Made by a program: the position numbers and the translations under genes. From contig NZ_JAGGLB010000023.1 of NCBI RefSeq assembly GCF_017874215.1, forward strand, positions 62,001 to 126,000: a stretch of 64,000 nucleotides of DNA. The letters are read 5' to 3'. This stretch comes from Paenibacillus eucommiae. Its GTDB lineage: Bacteria; Bacillota; Bacilli; Paenibacillales; NBRC-103111. Below the pieces are notes generated by a model, which was not told the origin of the DNA, did no database searches, and saw only the letters and a list, made by a program, of their open reading frames with translations. Positions 7,656 through 15,654 of this stretch are shown here, piece by piece; position 1 is the first letter of the stretch; each line of letters opens with the position of its first letter.

Positions 7656-8834
7656 TTAGTAAGCTAATGAGAACAGTCCGTTGATGTGAGACAGATAACG
7701 GGCGTTACTCGCTTTTTTCATTAATGAAGCTGGTGTACCCTTCAGTTCAATACCAGATCCGCCGATTGCACCGATGCCGTCTTTTCGGCCCAGGCTCGCC
7801 AATGTTCCTGAGAATACTGGATGGAACCCGCCCATTTTGGTACCCTTAAAGGAAGCTGCGATGTTCTCTCCAACAAGCTCACCCATTTGCCAAGCCAGTT
7901 GTGCGGTTGGTGGATAAGGACGGCCATCTGGAGCAAATACAACAGCGCAATCACCAGCAAGATATACATCTGGATGAGAAACGGATTGCAGGAATTCATT
8001 AACGGTTGCGCGGCCGCGGTTTACTTCGACTCCGCAATTAGCAACAAGTGAACTTCCTTGTACTCCGCCAGTCCAAACTAGCGTATTCGTATCAATCGTT
8101 CTACCATCCTTCAGGCTTACAGTCGAACCGTTCACTTCAGTGATCGCTAAGCCTGTAAGGAACTGCACACCGCGCTGCTCAAGGCTCGTAGTAGCACGTT
8201 GGATCAAATCTGCGGAGAAAATTGGCAGAATGTTAGGCATTGCTTCAACCAAATATAGAGATACGTCTGCGAAATCAACGCCATTAGTCTTGCAGATTCC
8301 AGGCAACTCATCAGCAAGTTCGCCAACAAGCTCAACGCCTGTAAGACCGCCTCCACCAATAACGAAAGTTGCGTCTGCTTTATTTTTTGTTTTTGCATAG
8401 GTACTGATACGCTCTTTTACATGTGCAAAGACACGTTTTGCGTCTGTTACGGATTTCAGGGTCAAGCTGTTCTCTTGAAGTCCTGGGATACCAAAGTAGT
8501 TGGTTTCGCTGCCAAGAGCCAATACCAATGCATCGTAGCTGTATGAAGTACCATTTTCGACAGTAACCTTACGGCCTTCCACGTCGATAGTTTGTACGTT
8601 GCCAACTTTAACATTAATATCTTTGCCTTTGAAAAGCTTCTCCAGCGGAAGTGCAACTGCTTGCTCGGAAACGTTACCAGCAGCAAGACGATGCAGCTCA
8701 GTAATAATCTGGTGGGAGCCTACCCGATTAATAACGGTAATGGAAGCTTCCTCTACCGACATATTAGCACGTGCGGAAAGAGCGCTTAGTAAGCCGCCGT
8801 AGCCTGCACCTATAATTAAAATTTGCTTTTTCAT
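7656..8834 (-). CDS. ndh: Type II NADH dehydrogenase (NDH-2)
   Basis: Single-subunit, non-proton-pumping NADH:menaquinone oxidoreductase at the inner face of the membrane. It has an N-terminal FAD-binding GxGxxG motif (ILIIGAGYGG, residues ~5-14), a second NADH-binding motif (FVIGGGGLTGVELVGEL, ~160-176), and a C-terminal FAD motif (VYLAGDCAVV, ~295). Its length (~392 residues) fits the family. ATG 8834 is 6 nt after GGAGG; the ATG at 8840 directly abuts it. It lies 39 nt downstream of a DUF1641 gene, the same order as yjlC-ndh in Bacillus subtilis, and shares that gene's predicted Rex-controlled promoter. Confidence 0.92.
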   Translation of the reverse strand: MKKQILIIGAGYGGLLSALSARANMSVEEASITVINRVGSHQIITELHRLAAGNVSEQAVALPLEKLFKGKDINVKVGNVQTIDVEGRKVTVENGTSYSYDALVLALGSETNYFGIPGLQENSLTLKSVTDAKRVFAHVKERISTYAKTKNKADATFVIGGGGLTGVELVGELADELPGICKTNGVDFADVSLYLVEAMPNILPIFSADLIQRATTSLEQRGVQFLTGLAITEVNGSTVSLKDGRTIDTNTLVWTGGVQGSSLVANCGVEVNRGRATVNEFLQSVSHPDVYLAGDCAVVFAPDGRPYPPTAQLAWQMGELVGENIAASFKGTKMGGFHPVFSGTLASLGRKDGIGAIGGSGIELKGTPASLMKKASNARYLSHINGLFSLAY

Positions 8835-8873
8835 GTTCATCCTCCGTTTTTTTAACCTGGCAATTTATTTAAG

Positions 8874-9308
8874 CTAGTCCTGCTTTTTTCTTTCGCCTAG
8901 AATATCCAGATAAGCTTGGCCGAAACGAAGCATCTTCTGCAGTTCCGGATCCTTCAGCAATCTCACCATGCCGAACAGGCCAATAGTTGAATCGCTATGC
9001 TCAGCACGGTCATTCGCTTCAATAGCCGCGGAGGCATATCCTTTCACTTTCTCTTCAAGCGGTTTAACTACTTCTTTCAGGCCGCCTACCATGTCTTGAA
9101 TAAGAACGCGGTCATTCGACACCTTTTGCGCCAAGTCATAAGTCTTCGTAAGCAGAGTCATCATTTCCGATAGCTTGGGCAATTGATCCACCAACAGAGT
9201 CAAGGCTTCTTGCACTTCCGGCTTCAATAATTGATCCAGAACATCTGGCTTTGCAGCAGTTTCTACTGCTTTAACTTCTTCAACATTTTTTACAGCTGTT
9301 TCCGACAT
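8874..9308 (-). CDS. yjlC: DUF1641 protein (YjlC-like)
   Basis: A 144-residue, mostly helical and charged protein of the DUF1641 family, with the typical C-terminal stretch (LFGMVRLLKDPELQKMLRFGQAYLDILG). There is no signal peptide or membrane segment. It precedes ndh in the same operon, as YjlC does in Bacillus subtilis. DUF1641 proteins often sit beside formate or NADH dehydrogenases, but their biochemical role is not established. The start has a GGGGGA site. Confidence 0.85.
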   Translation of the reverse strand: MSETAVKNVEEVKAVETAAKPDVLDQLLKPEVQEALTLLVDQLPKLSEMMTLLTKTYDLAQKVSNDRVLIQDMVGGLKEVVKPLEEKVKGYASAAIEANDRAEHSDSTIGLFGMVRLLKDPELQKMLRFGQAYLDILGERKKQD

Positions 9309-9618
9309 TTCTTCGTTCCCCCTTAATGCGTATGGTTAGTCTGGTTCGCAGCGAACACTATATTTGAATCGTTGTTTGATAAAATTCATAGATTTTTCGC
9401 ACAACCATAGTAAGTGAAAAATTTCACATATCGACTATAATCAATTACAAAACTGCTGCGGGTACCACCGTTACTTCCTACCCCTATTCTATACCTTTAT
9501 CTAAAATTTCGCATTCATTTATGCTATTTTTAGCAAACGATTATTTTTATCGACATGAAAGATTTTATAGATCACTTTAGGCTATATCACCCCAATAAGT
9601 CAAGTCTTCCAGCAGCGC
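9309..9618. other. Leader and promoter region of the yjlC-ndh operon
   Basis: Holds the Rex-like operator at 9414-9427. A possible minus-strand promoter (TTGTGC, 17 nt, TATCAA) is downstream of it. No gene is seen in the remaining bases. Confidence 0.45.
9414..9427 (-). promoter_or_regulatory. Predicted Rex (NADH-sensing repressor) operator
   Basis: GTGAAAAATTTCAC matches the core of the Rex box (TTGTGAA-N4-TTCACAA): GTGAA, 4 nt, TTCAC. It lies ~105 bp before the yjlC start. Rex is known to repress yjlC-ndh in Bacillus subtilis; conservation here is inferred. Confidence 0.6.
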
Positions 9619-9659
9619 AAAAAAGAGCACCTGTCATGATGCGCACAGGTACTCTTTTG
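9619..9659 (-). terminator. Intrinsic terminator of the acetyltransferase gene
   Basis: The stem ACCTGT / ACAGGT is extended by AAAAGAG / CTCTTTT, giving a T-run on both strands. Confidence 0.75.
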
Positions 9660-9664
9660 TTTAT

Positions 9665-10039
9665 TCAATGTCCAGGTGAATCCATCGTCTTCGAACTGTA
9701 AGGGTCCGAATAATTGGCTCCACTTTGCTCCCATACGTCTGCATACTCAGGATATCGCTTGAACTGCTCAAGCACGTAAGAACACGAGGGAATAATTTTC
9801 CTGCCTTTCTCCCTTGCCTCTTCAACTACAAAATCGAGCAACTGCCTGCCTAAATTCTGCCCCCGATGCTCGGGATCAATATACGTACTATCAATAATCC
9901 AGGTGTCCACATCTACAAATTGGTAAGTTATTTCTCCCACTGTACCACTTGTTCCAATGAGTACAAAACTATTTCCACGCTTTCGCGCTTCAAGATCGAC
10001 TTTTGCTTTTTGAACTACTGTTTCTTTTTCTTCATTCAT
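9665..10039 (-). CDS. GNAT-family N-acetyltransferase (YjdJ-like)
   Basis: Small acetyl-CoA-dependent acetyltransferase of the YjdJ/OATF1-like type. The signature is IDSTYIDPEHRGQNLGRQLLDFVVEEAREKGRKIIPSCSYV: the HRGQNLGRQLL segment binds acetyl-CoA, and the IIPSCSYV...F..YPEY tail is typical. ATG 10039 has a strong AGGAGGTG site; the ~34-residue in-frame extension upstream lacks one. It is 124 residues long. Substrate unknown. Confidence 0.85.
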   Translation of the reverse strand: MNEEKETVVQKAKVDLEARKRGNSFVLIGTSGTVGEITYQFVDVDTWIIDSTYIDPEHRGQNLGRQLLDFVVEEAREKGRKIIPSCSYVLEQFKRYPEYADVWEQSGANYSDPYSSKTMDSPGH

Positions 10040-10262
10040 GGTTTCCTGCACCTCCTGAAGATAGATGATAGATGAAGATAGTTGAAAGATTTCATCCACT
10101 ACGCTAGTCTTCATTACCCCATTCAGGAAACTATGAAGCAAACTACTACTGTACTATATAGTTGTAATCCCTGGGCGCCATCGGTTATATTCGAATAGTG
10201 AACCAATTAATAAGCTTAGGTAAGAGTTTGGGCAACAGCCTGATACTGCCAAAGGAGAAATT

Positions 10263-10580
10263 ATGCAGCCATTCAGCCGGCTTACGATTGAAATCATTCG
10301 AGCCATTCCCGAAGGTAAAGTTATGACCTATGGTCAAATCGCGGCATCAGCCGGAAGTCCTCGCGGAGCCAGACAGGTCGTTCGCATTCTGCATTCGATG
10401 AGTCAAAAGCATCAGCTTCCCTGGCACAGAGTCGTTAACGCCAAAGGCGAAATAGCGATCCAGGATGAGGAATCGAGCTTTCTTCAAAAATTACTGCTTG
10501 AAAACGAAGGCATCGAGCTGAGCGCAGACGGTAGGGTAGATCTATCGATCTATCGTCACGAGGTGTCCTGTGAGCCATAG
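10263..10580 (+). CDS. Alkyltransferase-like (ATL) DNA-binding protein
   Basis: A MGMT-fold DNA-binding protein of 105 residues. It has the helix-turn-helix of O6-alkylguanine DNA methyltransferases (GKVMTYGQIAASAGSPRGARQV with the arginine finger). The catalytic PCHR motif is replaced by PWHR (PWHRVVNAKG, residues ~56-65), the defining mark of ATL proteins. These bind O6-alkylguanine without repairing it and hand the lesion to nucleotide excision repair (known for ATLs elsewhere; inferred here). The start follows AAAGGAG. It stands alone on the plus strand. Confidence 0.9.
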   Translation: MQPFSRLTIEIIRAIPEGKVMTYGQIAASAGSPRGARQVVRILHSMSQKHQLPWHRVVNAKGEIAIQDEESSFLQKLLLENEGIELSADGRVDLSIYRHEVSCEP

Positions 10581-10642
10581 TTTGTCACGTACACACGCAC
10601 AACAAGTCCATTCAACAAAGTGGATAATCACTTTTTCCCACC

Positions 10643-10690
10643 AAAAAAGCACAATTGCCCACAGAAAAAACATCTGGGCATATTGTGCTT
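10643..10690 (-). terminator. Intrinsic terminator (convergent)
   Basis: The long stem AAGCACAATTGCCCACAG / CTGGGCATATTGTGCTT is followed on the minus strand by TTTTTT. It serves the small gene on the minus strand and may also stop plus-strand transcription. Confidence 0.75.
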
Positions 10691-10738
10691 CATTGTGCTT
10701 CCCTTTTTGAGCATGGCTGTCAGTGAAATCACTCTATA

Positions 10739-10915
10739 TCAGGGCAAATCGTCTTCCTTTTTATTAATGTATTCATTTGGGACATCCTCATCCCCAGGGT
10801 TGTTATTTTTAATTTGACTCAGTCTGCCATTTTTGAATTCGCCACCGCGCACTCCTGATGTGCTTTGGTTGTTATTATCGCTCCTGTTTTGTTTATTCTT
10901 TTCTTTGTTTGACAT
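10739..10915 (-). CDS. Small hydrophilic protein, 58 residues
   Basis: Not recognised. It starts at ATG 10915 with an excellent AAGGAGG site 8 nt upstream. The sequence is rich in Lys, Asn, Asp and Gln, has no Cys and no membrane segment, and looks disordered (SNKEKNKQNRSDNNNQ; acidic end EDDLP). The strong ribosome-binding site and a dedicated terminator support translation. Small spore or stress proteins in bacilli often look like this, but no family is claimed. Confidence 0.6.
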   Translation of the reverse strand: MSNKEKNKQNRSDNNNQSTSGVRGGEFKNGRLSQIKNNNPGDEDVPNEYINKKEDDLP

Positions 10916-10997
10916 ATTAGGTATCCTCCTTGGCCGAATTAGCTTGGATTTGCTTGGTCCATATGAAGTTCTTATTATGCTCAAAAAATGTTCTTTT

Positions 10998-11348
10998 TTA
11001 TTCCTCTGGCAGCTCAATATATTCTGCAACTCTTGATTTTAATGTTTCAATAAGTTCCTCATCCATAAACATATAATCATCAGGAATATCGAGACAGATC
11101 ACTCGCTTACCTATAAGCTCCGGTCCAAACTTCTCCTGCAGCCGCCTACTATGTTTTCTCTCCATAACAAATATAAGGTTAGCCCAGCCAATATGGCCTC
11201 CCGTCACTTTGATTCGTGCATGATCCTCTGTACCAGCTGATCTGACATCATAGCCGTTTACACCATGGAATATCTTCTCGGCTGTCAAGCTCCGCCATTT
11301 ATTACGGCTGCATACGAACAATAACTTAACGTCATTCACTCTCCTCAT
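10998..11348 (-). CDS. Low-molecular-weight tyrosine phosphatase-like protein
   Basis: 116 residues with an N-terminal P-loop of the LMW-PTP fold: LLFVCSRNKWRSLTAE, giving C-x5-R-S at ~14-21. It belongs to the short COG4551-type group of predicted protein-tyrosine phosphatases. The usual C-terminal DPY motif is replaced by DIPDDYMFMD, which is normal for that group. It overlaps the upstream nucleotidyltransferase gene by 17 nt, and AGGAG lies within the overlap, so translation is probably coupled. Substrate unknown. Confidence 0.75.
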   Translation of the reverse strand: MRRVNDVKLLFVCSRNKWRSLTAEKIFHGVNGYDVRSAGTEDHARIKVTGGHIGWANLIFVMERKHSRRLQEKFGPELIGKRVICLDIPDDYMFMDEELIETLKSRVAEYIELPEE

Positions 11349-12174
11349 TTTTTAGAAAACATCGGTTGCTTTCCGTATGTATATAACTAAGAAGCTCAAC
11401 TAAATCATTTAATCGCTTCACTTGCGAATCGTAAACCCGCTCCACTTGACAGCGCTTGATTGCTATAGCTTCACGGATTAGCCCGTGCCACCGATCGGAC
11501 AAAAGATTCATTCCGTATGTACCGGCACCTGTTTTGCTGGTCACTCCATGTTCCTTTATTGTGTAAAGCTGCCGCAGCATGCCGAGGACACACCATTCGA
11601 CAGCATAATCCAGCTCCGCTGCTTTTATCGTTTGCTCAGATAAGTCGGGCTCACGCAATCGCCTCTCCAACCGCTCAACCCAATTTTTCCAATATGAATT
11701 CATATTTGCCATTACGTAATCAATCAATGTTTCCTTCGATATTTCATACGAAAAGGAAATATTCAGTCCATAGGCACGAATACCGTGATGCTTCAGCACC
11801 CACCATGTAACTGGATTGATATCAGTTCCGGTTCCATCCTCATGCACTTGCTTATTAAAATAGGTCAAAACGAATGGGATCTCGTTGAAAGCTTTTCCAA
11901 GGTCCTCCTGACCTAGATAGGCTCCCATAATATCCGTTCCAGGCAAGATCCGCTCAACCTCTTCATGTGCCTCTATTATCGCTTGGATATGTACCGGGCT
12001 TAAGGGCTGCTCAACAACAGCTATAAAATCAATATCGCTCGAGCCCTCTATATAATCACCCAGCGCTGTAGAGCCATACACATAAACCGCTTTGAGTCTA
12101 CCTTGCAGGCTACTTTCTAAAAGATTACATAATTTACGCATAGTTATACTTACTTTATCCGGCAGTAATTCCAT
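11332..12174 (-). CDS. Aminoglycoside adenylyltransferase-like nucleotidyltransferase (DUF4111)
   Basis: 280 residues. The N-terminal nucleotidyltransferase motif GSTALGDYIEGSSDIDF (residues ~34-50) has the GS-x-DxD metal-binding pattern of ANT/AadA enzymes, and the C-terminal helical DUF4111 region (YAVEWCVLGMLRQLYTI...GVTSKTGAG) matches AadA-type proteins. It may adenylylate an aminoglycoside or another small molecule; resistance is not demonstrated. It is coupled to the phosphatase-like gene by overlap. GGGGGTG precedes the start. Confidence 0.8.
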   Translation of the reverse strand: MELLPDKVSITMRKLCNLLESSLQGRLKAVYVYGSTALGDYIEGSSDIDFIAVVEQPLSPVHIQAIIEAHEEVERILPGTDIMGAYLGQEDLGKAFNEIPFVLTYFNKQVHEDGTGTDINPVTWWVLKHHGIRAYGLNISFSYEISKETLIDYVMANMNSYWKNWVERLERRLREPDLSEQTIKAAELDYAVEWCVLGMLRQLYTIKEHGVTSKTGAGTYGMNLLSDRWHGLIREAIAIKRCQVERVYDSQVKRLNDLVELLSYIHTESNRCFLKNEESE

Positions 12175-12211
12175 CCTGCACCCCCTAGATTAATAAACCA
12201 TTGCTTATTTG

Positions 12212-12652
12212 TTATATCCTTTTCATCGTTGTGGAATAGGGCAGAAATCCAGCCTTCCGCCAAAATCTCATACCATTCGGATTGGTCTCTAGAACTTCTA
12301 TGGTGATCGTCTCTATTCCTTCCAACCGCTCCGTTAATAGCAGCTCGATGCCCTCTTTGCCATACCCTTGATTGCGATAATCTCTTTTTATAAAATATTG
12401 CCGCAGATATGCCTCGTTCCGGGTTGCGCTATTGGAAGCAGGGCGGAACTGATACAGCACATAACCAACAATACCAGACGAATTACAGAGAAGATCAATC
12501 TCCCAGTCGGTAGTCATCCAGTCTCTCATTCTTTCCCGCAATTGATCGAGATTCATCGGATTCCGGCTGCCTTCATCGTCAATCAGCTGCTTATTCATGG
12601 CAGCCAGCACTTCAAGGTCCGGTTCCGCTGCCTTTCTCCATATAAGAGTCAT
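12212..12652 (-). CDS. GNAT-family N-acetyltransferase
   Basis: 146 residues with a complete GNAT fold: an N-terminal arm (RKAAEPDLEVLAAMNKQLIDDEG), an acetyl-CoA loop (YFIKRDYRNQGYGKEGIELLL, ~95-115, with RNQGYG), and a C-terminal strand (LETNPNGMRFWRKAGF). It resembles stand-alone acetyltransferases acting on amino groups of small molecules. It lies 37 nt upstream of the nucleotidyltransferase gene on the same strand, so the three genes may form one unit. Substrate unknown. Confidence 0.82.
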   Translation of the reverse strand: MTLIWRKAAEPDLEVLAAMNKQLIDDEGSRNPMNLDQLRERMRDWMTTDWEIDLLCNSSGIVGYVLYQFRPASNSATRNEAYLRQYFIKRDYRNQGYGKEGIELLLTERLEGIETITIEVLETNPNGMRFWRKAGFLPYSTTMKRI

Positions 12653-12903
12653 TCTTGTGCATTCCCTCCATTATATGCGATACCTACCTTAGTAATATTC
12701 TATAACATAAGGAAATACTTTCCTACAAAATAATTAACCTGCCGACAAATCAACTCTTCCGCTAGCAACCAACACCACTAGTAACATTGGGGCTAGTTTA
12801 ATAGTAAGAAAAGGTGTACATACTAAGTGTACTTGGATATACTTGAGTTAGAAAAAAATTATTGATATCATTGGTTTTTCAAGTGTAAAAGGTGGTGTAA
12901 TTT

Positions 12904-14046
12904 ATGACTTATATGTTTGCTTATGAGCACTTCGATACTATCGAAGATCGATTAGTCTTTCATCCGAATATAAATCCCTTTGATTATGAAATACAACAAC
13001 TGATTCTTGAAGCTGAGAGGAATATAGGAGCCTTGGCCAGACTTGGTTTAAAAAGCCATCCCCTAAAGCCCACAATTTTACGTAACTCTCTGGTTAAAAC
13101 CGCGCATTTCACAACTAAAATTGAACAAAACAAATTGGAATTCAAAGAGGTAGAACAACTTTATCAGAACTACAAAAGAAACTCCCTAACTATTAAACAA
13201 AAAGCACAAATAGAAGTTAAAAACGTCTTTGAAACTTATGAATTTATTTATAGTTTAAATTCAAACAAAGATTTTTCAGACATGGATGAGCCTATTCTAA
13301 AAAAAATACAACAAACTTTAATGAACAACTTGACCAGCTATCCTGAGGGATATAGAAATATCCCGGTAGCTCTTCTAGATGGTGATGGGCATGTCAGTTA
13401 CCAACCTCCAGGATCTAATGAAGTTCCGCGTCTTATGCAGGCCTATTTTTCCTGGCTCTACACAAGTGTAACCGGATATACGAGCCCCTATGAGACGACA
13501 AATGCAAATTTTGAAAAAAAAGTCCATCCTCTAATCATTTCTGGGATCACTCATCATTTAATAGGTTACATTCATCCTTTTCCTGATGGTAACGGAAGAA
13601 CAGCCCGGGCTTTTTCTACATTGGTAGGATTAATACACAACGATCTTGCTACCATTAAGGATGCATTTAGTGTAGAGGAATTCTTCGATAAAAGAATCGA
13701 GGATTATTATGATACTCTTATGTCTGCAACTCAAGGTAACCTGAAACCATTCATTGTTTTTTACCTCGAATGCGTCAACGCATCGCTTACTAAGGTACTC
13801 AAAGAACTTCAGCGTTACGATAGAATCAAGCATATTCGTGAACTACTGGGTAAAGGACATGCAAAAACAATGTTCGAATTAATTAACCAAATGGATGACG
13901 GAGAAATATTTCATAGACAATTGTTTGATAACACTCTAGACGCTTCCCCCTCAAGTATTGCCAAAAATATTTCAAGGCTAAAAGATTTAGGCGTTATCAA
14001 GTCAGGGGACGGCCGAGGAGAATATATTGTTTCTATTACGGAGTAA
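12904..14046 (+). CDS. Fic family protein (AMP-transferase type)
   Basis: 380 residues. The Fic core motif HPFPDGNGRTAR is at ~223-234, with the catalytic His and the DGNGR nucleotide-binding residues present; such enzymes transfer AMP from ATP to protein hydroxyls. An N-terminal inhibitory-helix-like motif (TTKIEQN, ~68) resembles the class II (S/T)xxxE(G/N) pattern, with Gln after the Glu. A C-terminal winged-helix region (ARLKDLGVIKSGDGRGEYIV-like) probably binds DNA or a partner. GGTGGTG precedes the ATG. The gene is visibly more AT-rich than its neighbours, consistent with horizontal acquisition. No antitoxin gene is adjacent. Confidence 0.88.
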   Translation: MTYMFAYEHFDTIEDRLVFHPNINPFDYEIQQLILEAERNIGALARLGLKSHPLKPTILRNSLVKTAHFTTKIEQNKLEFKEVEQLYQNYKRNSLTIKQKAQIEVKNVFETYEFIYSLNSNKDFSDMDEPILKKIQQTLMNNLTSYPEGYRNIPVALLDGDGHVSYQPPGSNEVPRLMQAYFSWLYTSVTGYTSPYETTNANFEKKVHPLIISGITHHLIGYIHPFPDGNGRTARAFSTLVGLIHNDLATIKDAFSVEEFFDKRIEDYYDTLMSATQGNLKPFIVFYLECVNASLTKVLKELQRYDRIKHIRELLGKGHAKTMFELINQMDDGEIFHRQLFDNTLDASPSSIAKNISRLKDLGVIKSGDGRGEYIVSITE

Positions 14047-14073
14047 TCAGCGAATGAATTAAGACTCACAAGA

Positions 14074-14113
14074 AAAGTAAAAGCACCGAAACAATCATCG
14101 ATGCTTTTACTTT
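14074..14113 (+). terminator. Intrinsic terminator of the Fic gene
   Basis: The stem AAAGTAAAAGCA / TGCTTTTACTTT lies 28 bases after the Fic stop codon. Confidence 0.65.
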
Positions 14114-14311
14114 ATGGAGTCGTGCTTCGGTTCCTGCAGCAAAATGCTGGCTTGCAAGCTGAAGAATCAATATGTTTGCTTTAACTAAACAACAGAATAG
14201 ACCATAAATCCACCATCATCGGGGCTATGAACCCGGTAACGAAGCCCGATGTATGGTTGTCTACAAGCCAAAACAGAGTTCCTAATAAATCTTCATCCGC
14301 AAAATGAACGG

Positions 14312-14690
14312 CCAGCCACTGGTAAAGATTTGTTCCCTTGAATGATGAACAGCCTGCAAGAGATTTTCTCTTGGTAGGAGGTGATTTCCTAGCGGCAAAG
14401 GCGCTGGGGATGAAGAACCCCCCGCCGCGCATCTGCCCTCGTCACCCCTGCTACTTTAACGATGTTTTTCATCGCTAAAGTAGCAGTTCGTCTCCGCATC
14501 CTTACTTTAACGATGAAAAACATCGTTAAAATCTCTTTTATCCACCCAATGGGCTCATCCGGCCTCTTTTAACGATGAAAATCATCACTAACGCGGCTGA
14601 TTGACTGGAAACACTTGCTTTAACGATGAAAAACATCGTTAAGTAAAGCACATGCTCCATTAGGGGGAGCCAGGCTGCATACTATCACAG
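14312..14690. repeat. Dispersed intergenic repeat with four AACGATG palindromes (copy B)
   Basis: Positions 14312-14344 match 6618-6650 with two mismatches. Positions 14356-14414 align with 6775-6835. Palindromes lie at 14451-14483, 14506-14530, ~14567-14590 (right arm degenerate) and 14615-14650, all built on TTTAACGATG...CATCGTTAAA. No coding sequence is seen in the 14047-14737 gap. Confidence 0.75.
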
Positions 14691-14737
14691 CTTACTATCG
14701 CAGCTTCCTCCGGCATCCCTTCCCACGCTCAGCTATG

Positions 14738-15628
14738 TTAATCCTTATGGGTTTCTGTGACCGTTGTTTTTAATACATTTATGAACTCCCGCGCAGCAAA
14801 TCCCATATATTTCTCCTTGTGATAGATCAAACCAATTTGCCTGCGAATAGACGGATTTTCAATTTTTATAATTTTGATATTATCATTATTCCATATATTT
14901 ATAAGCGTTTTAGACAGGATCGATACTCCCGCTTGAGCTTCTATCAGACTAATGATGGTTTCAGGTGCATCCGTTTCTATGATTGGTTTCAGGCTGATGC
15001 CTAGTAATTGAAAAGCGATTTCGATTTGTTGGCGGCATTTATGGTTTTTTGGAAATACGATAAACGGCAGTCCGGTTATTTCTTCTAAATCGATCTTTTC
15101 GCGATTCGCCAAAGGATGATTGCTTGAAACGGTCAAATAAAGATTTTCCTCGTATAGGGGCACTGTCGTTATTCTTTCATCATGAACCGGGAGAATCGTT
15201 AAGCCAAAATCAATTTCATTCTGAATGACACGTTCTATAAGATCATCCGAGCCTACTACTTTCAGCTTAATTTGGGGATATCTTTGGTGAAAATCTACAA
15301 GTAATTTGGAAACCAGCTGATTTAGTTCTCCTGTTAGAGCTCCTATTGAAAGACTGCCTTGTTTAATTTCTTGCAGCTCCGCAATCTCTTCCCGGGCACT
15401 TTCCAGACTGTTAAAGACATTTCGGCAATGCTTTAATAAAATCAAGCCGGCTTCTGTTAACATTGTTTTTTTCCCTATTCGATCAAATAGCAGAATGCCT
15501 ATTTCATCTTCTAAAGCTTTGATTTGATGGCTTAAAGTAGGTTGTGTTACCCCTAAATTCACGGAAGCGCGAGTGAAATGGAGCTCCTGGCAAATTGCCA
15601 TAAAATATTCCAACTGTCTTATTTCCAT
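14738..15628 (-). CDS. LysR family transcriptional regulator
   Basis: 296 residues. The N-terminal winged helix-turn-helix is canonical (MEIRQLEYFMAICQELHFTRASVNLGVTQPTLSHQIKALE begins it), followed by a periplasmic-binding-like effector domain (~90-290). CynR/CcpC-like in overall length. It lies 26 nt downstream of the HD-domain gene on the same strand, so it may be co-transcribed with it. Ligand unknown. The ATG has a CGGAGG site. Confidence 0.9.
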   Translation of the reverse strand: MEIRQLEYFMAICQELHFTRASVNLGVTQPTLSHQIKALEDEIGILLFDRIGKKTMLTEAGLILLKHCRNVFNSLESAREEIAELQEIKQGSLSIGALTGELNQLVSKLLVDFHQRYPQIKLKVVGSDDLIERVIQNEIDFGLTILPVHDERITTVPLYEENLYLTVSSNHPLANREKIDLEEITGLPFIVFPKNHKCRQQIEIAFQLLGISLKPIIETDAPETIISLIEAQAGVSILSKTLINIWNNDNIKIIKIENPSIRRQIGLIYHKEKYMGFAAREFINVLKTTVTETHKD

Positions 15629-15654
15629 TTCGACCTCCGCGCTGTGTTATGTTA

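Noticed and set aside
10916..11029. Longer version of the small 58-residue protein
   Set aside because: The strong AAGGAGG site and ATG at 10915 set the start; the extension overlaps the phosphatase-like gene and has no site.
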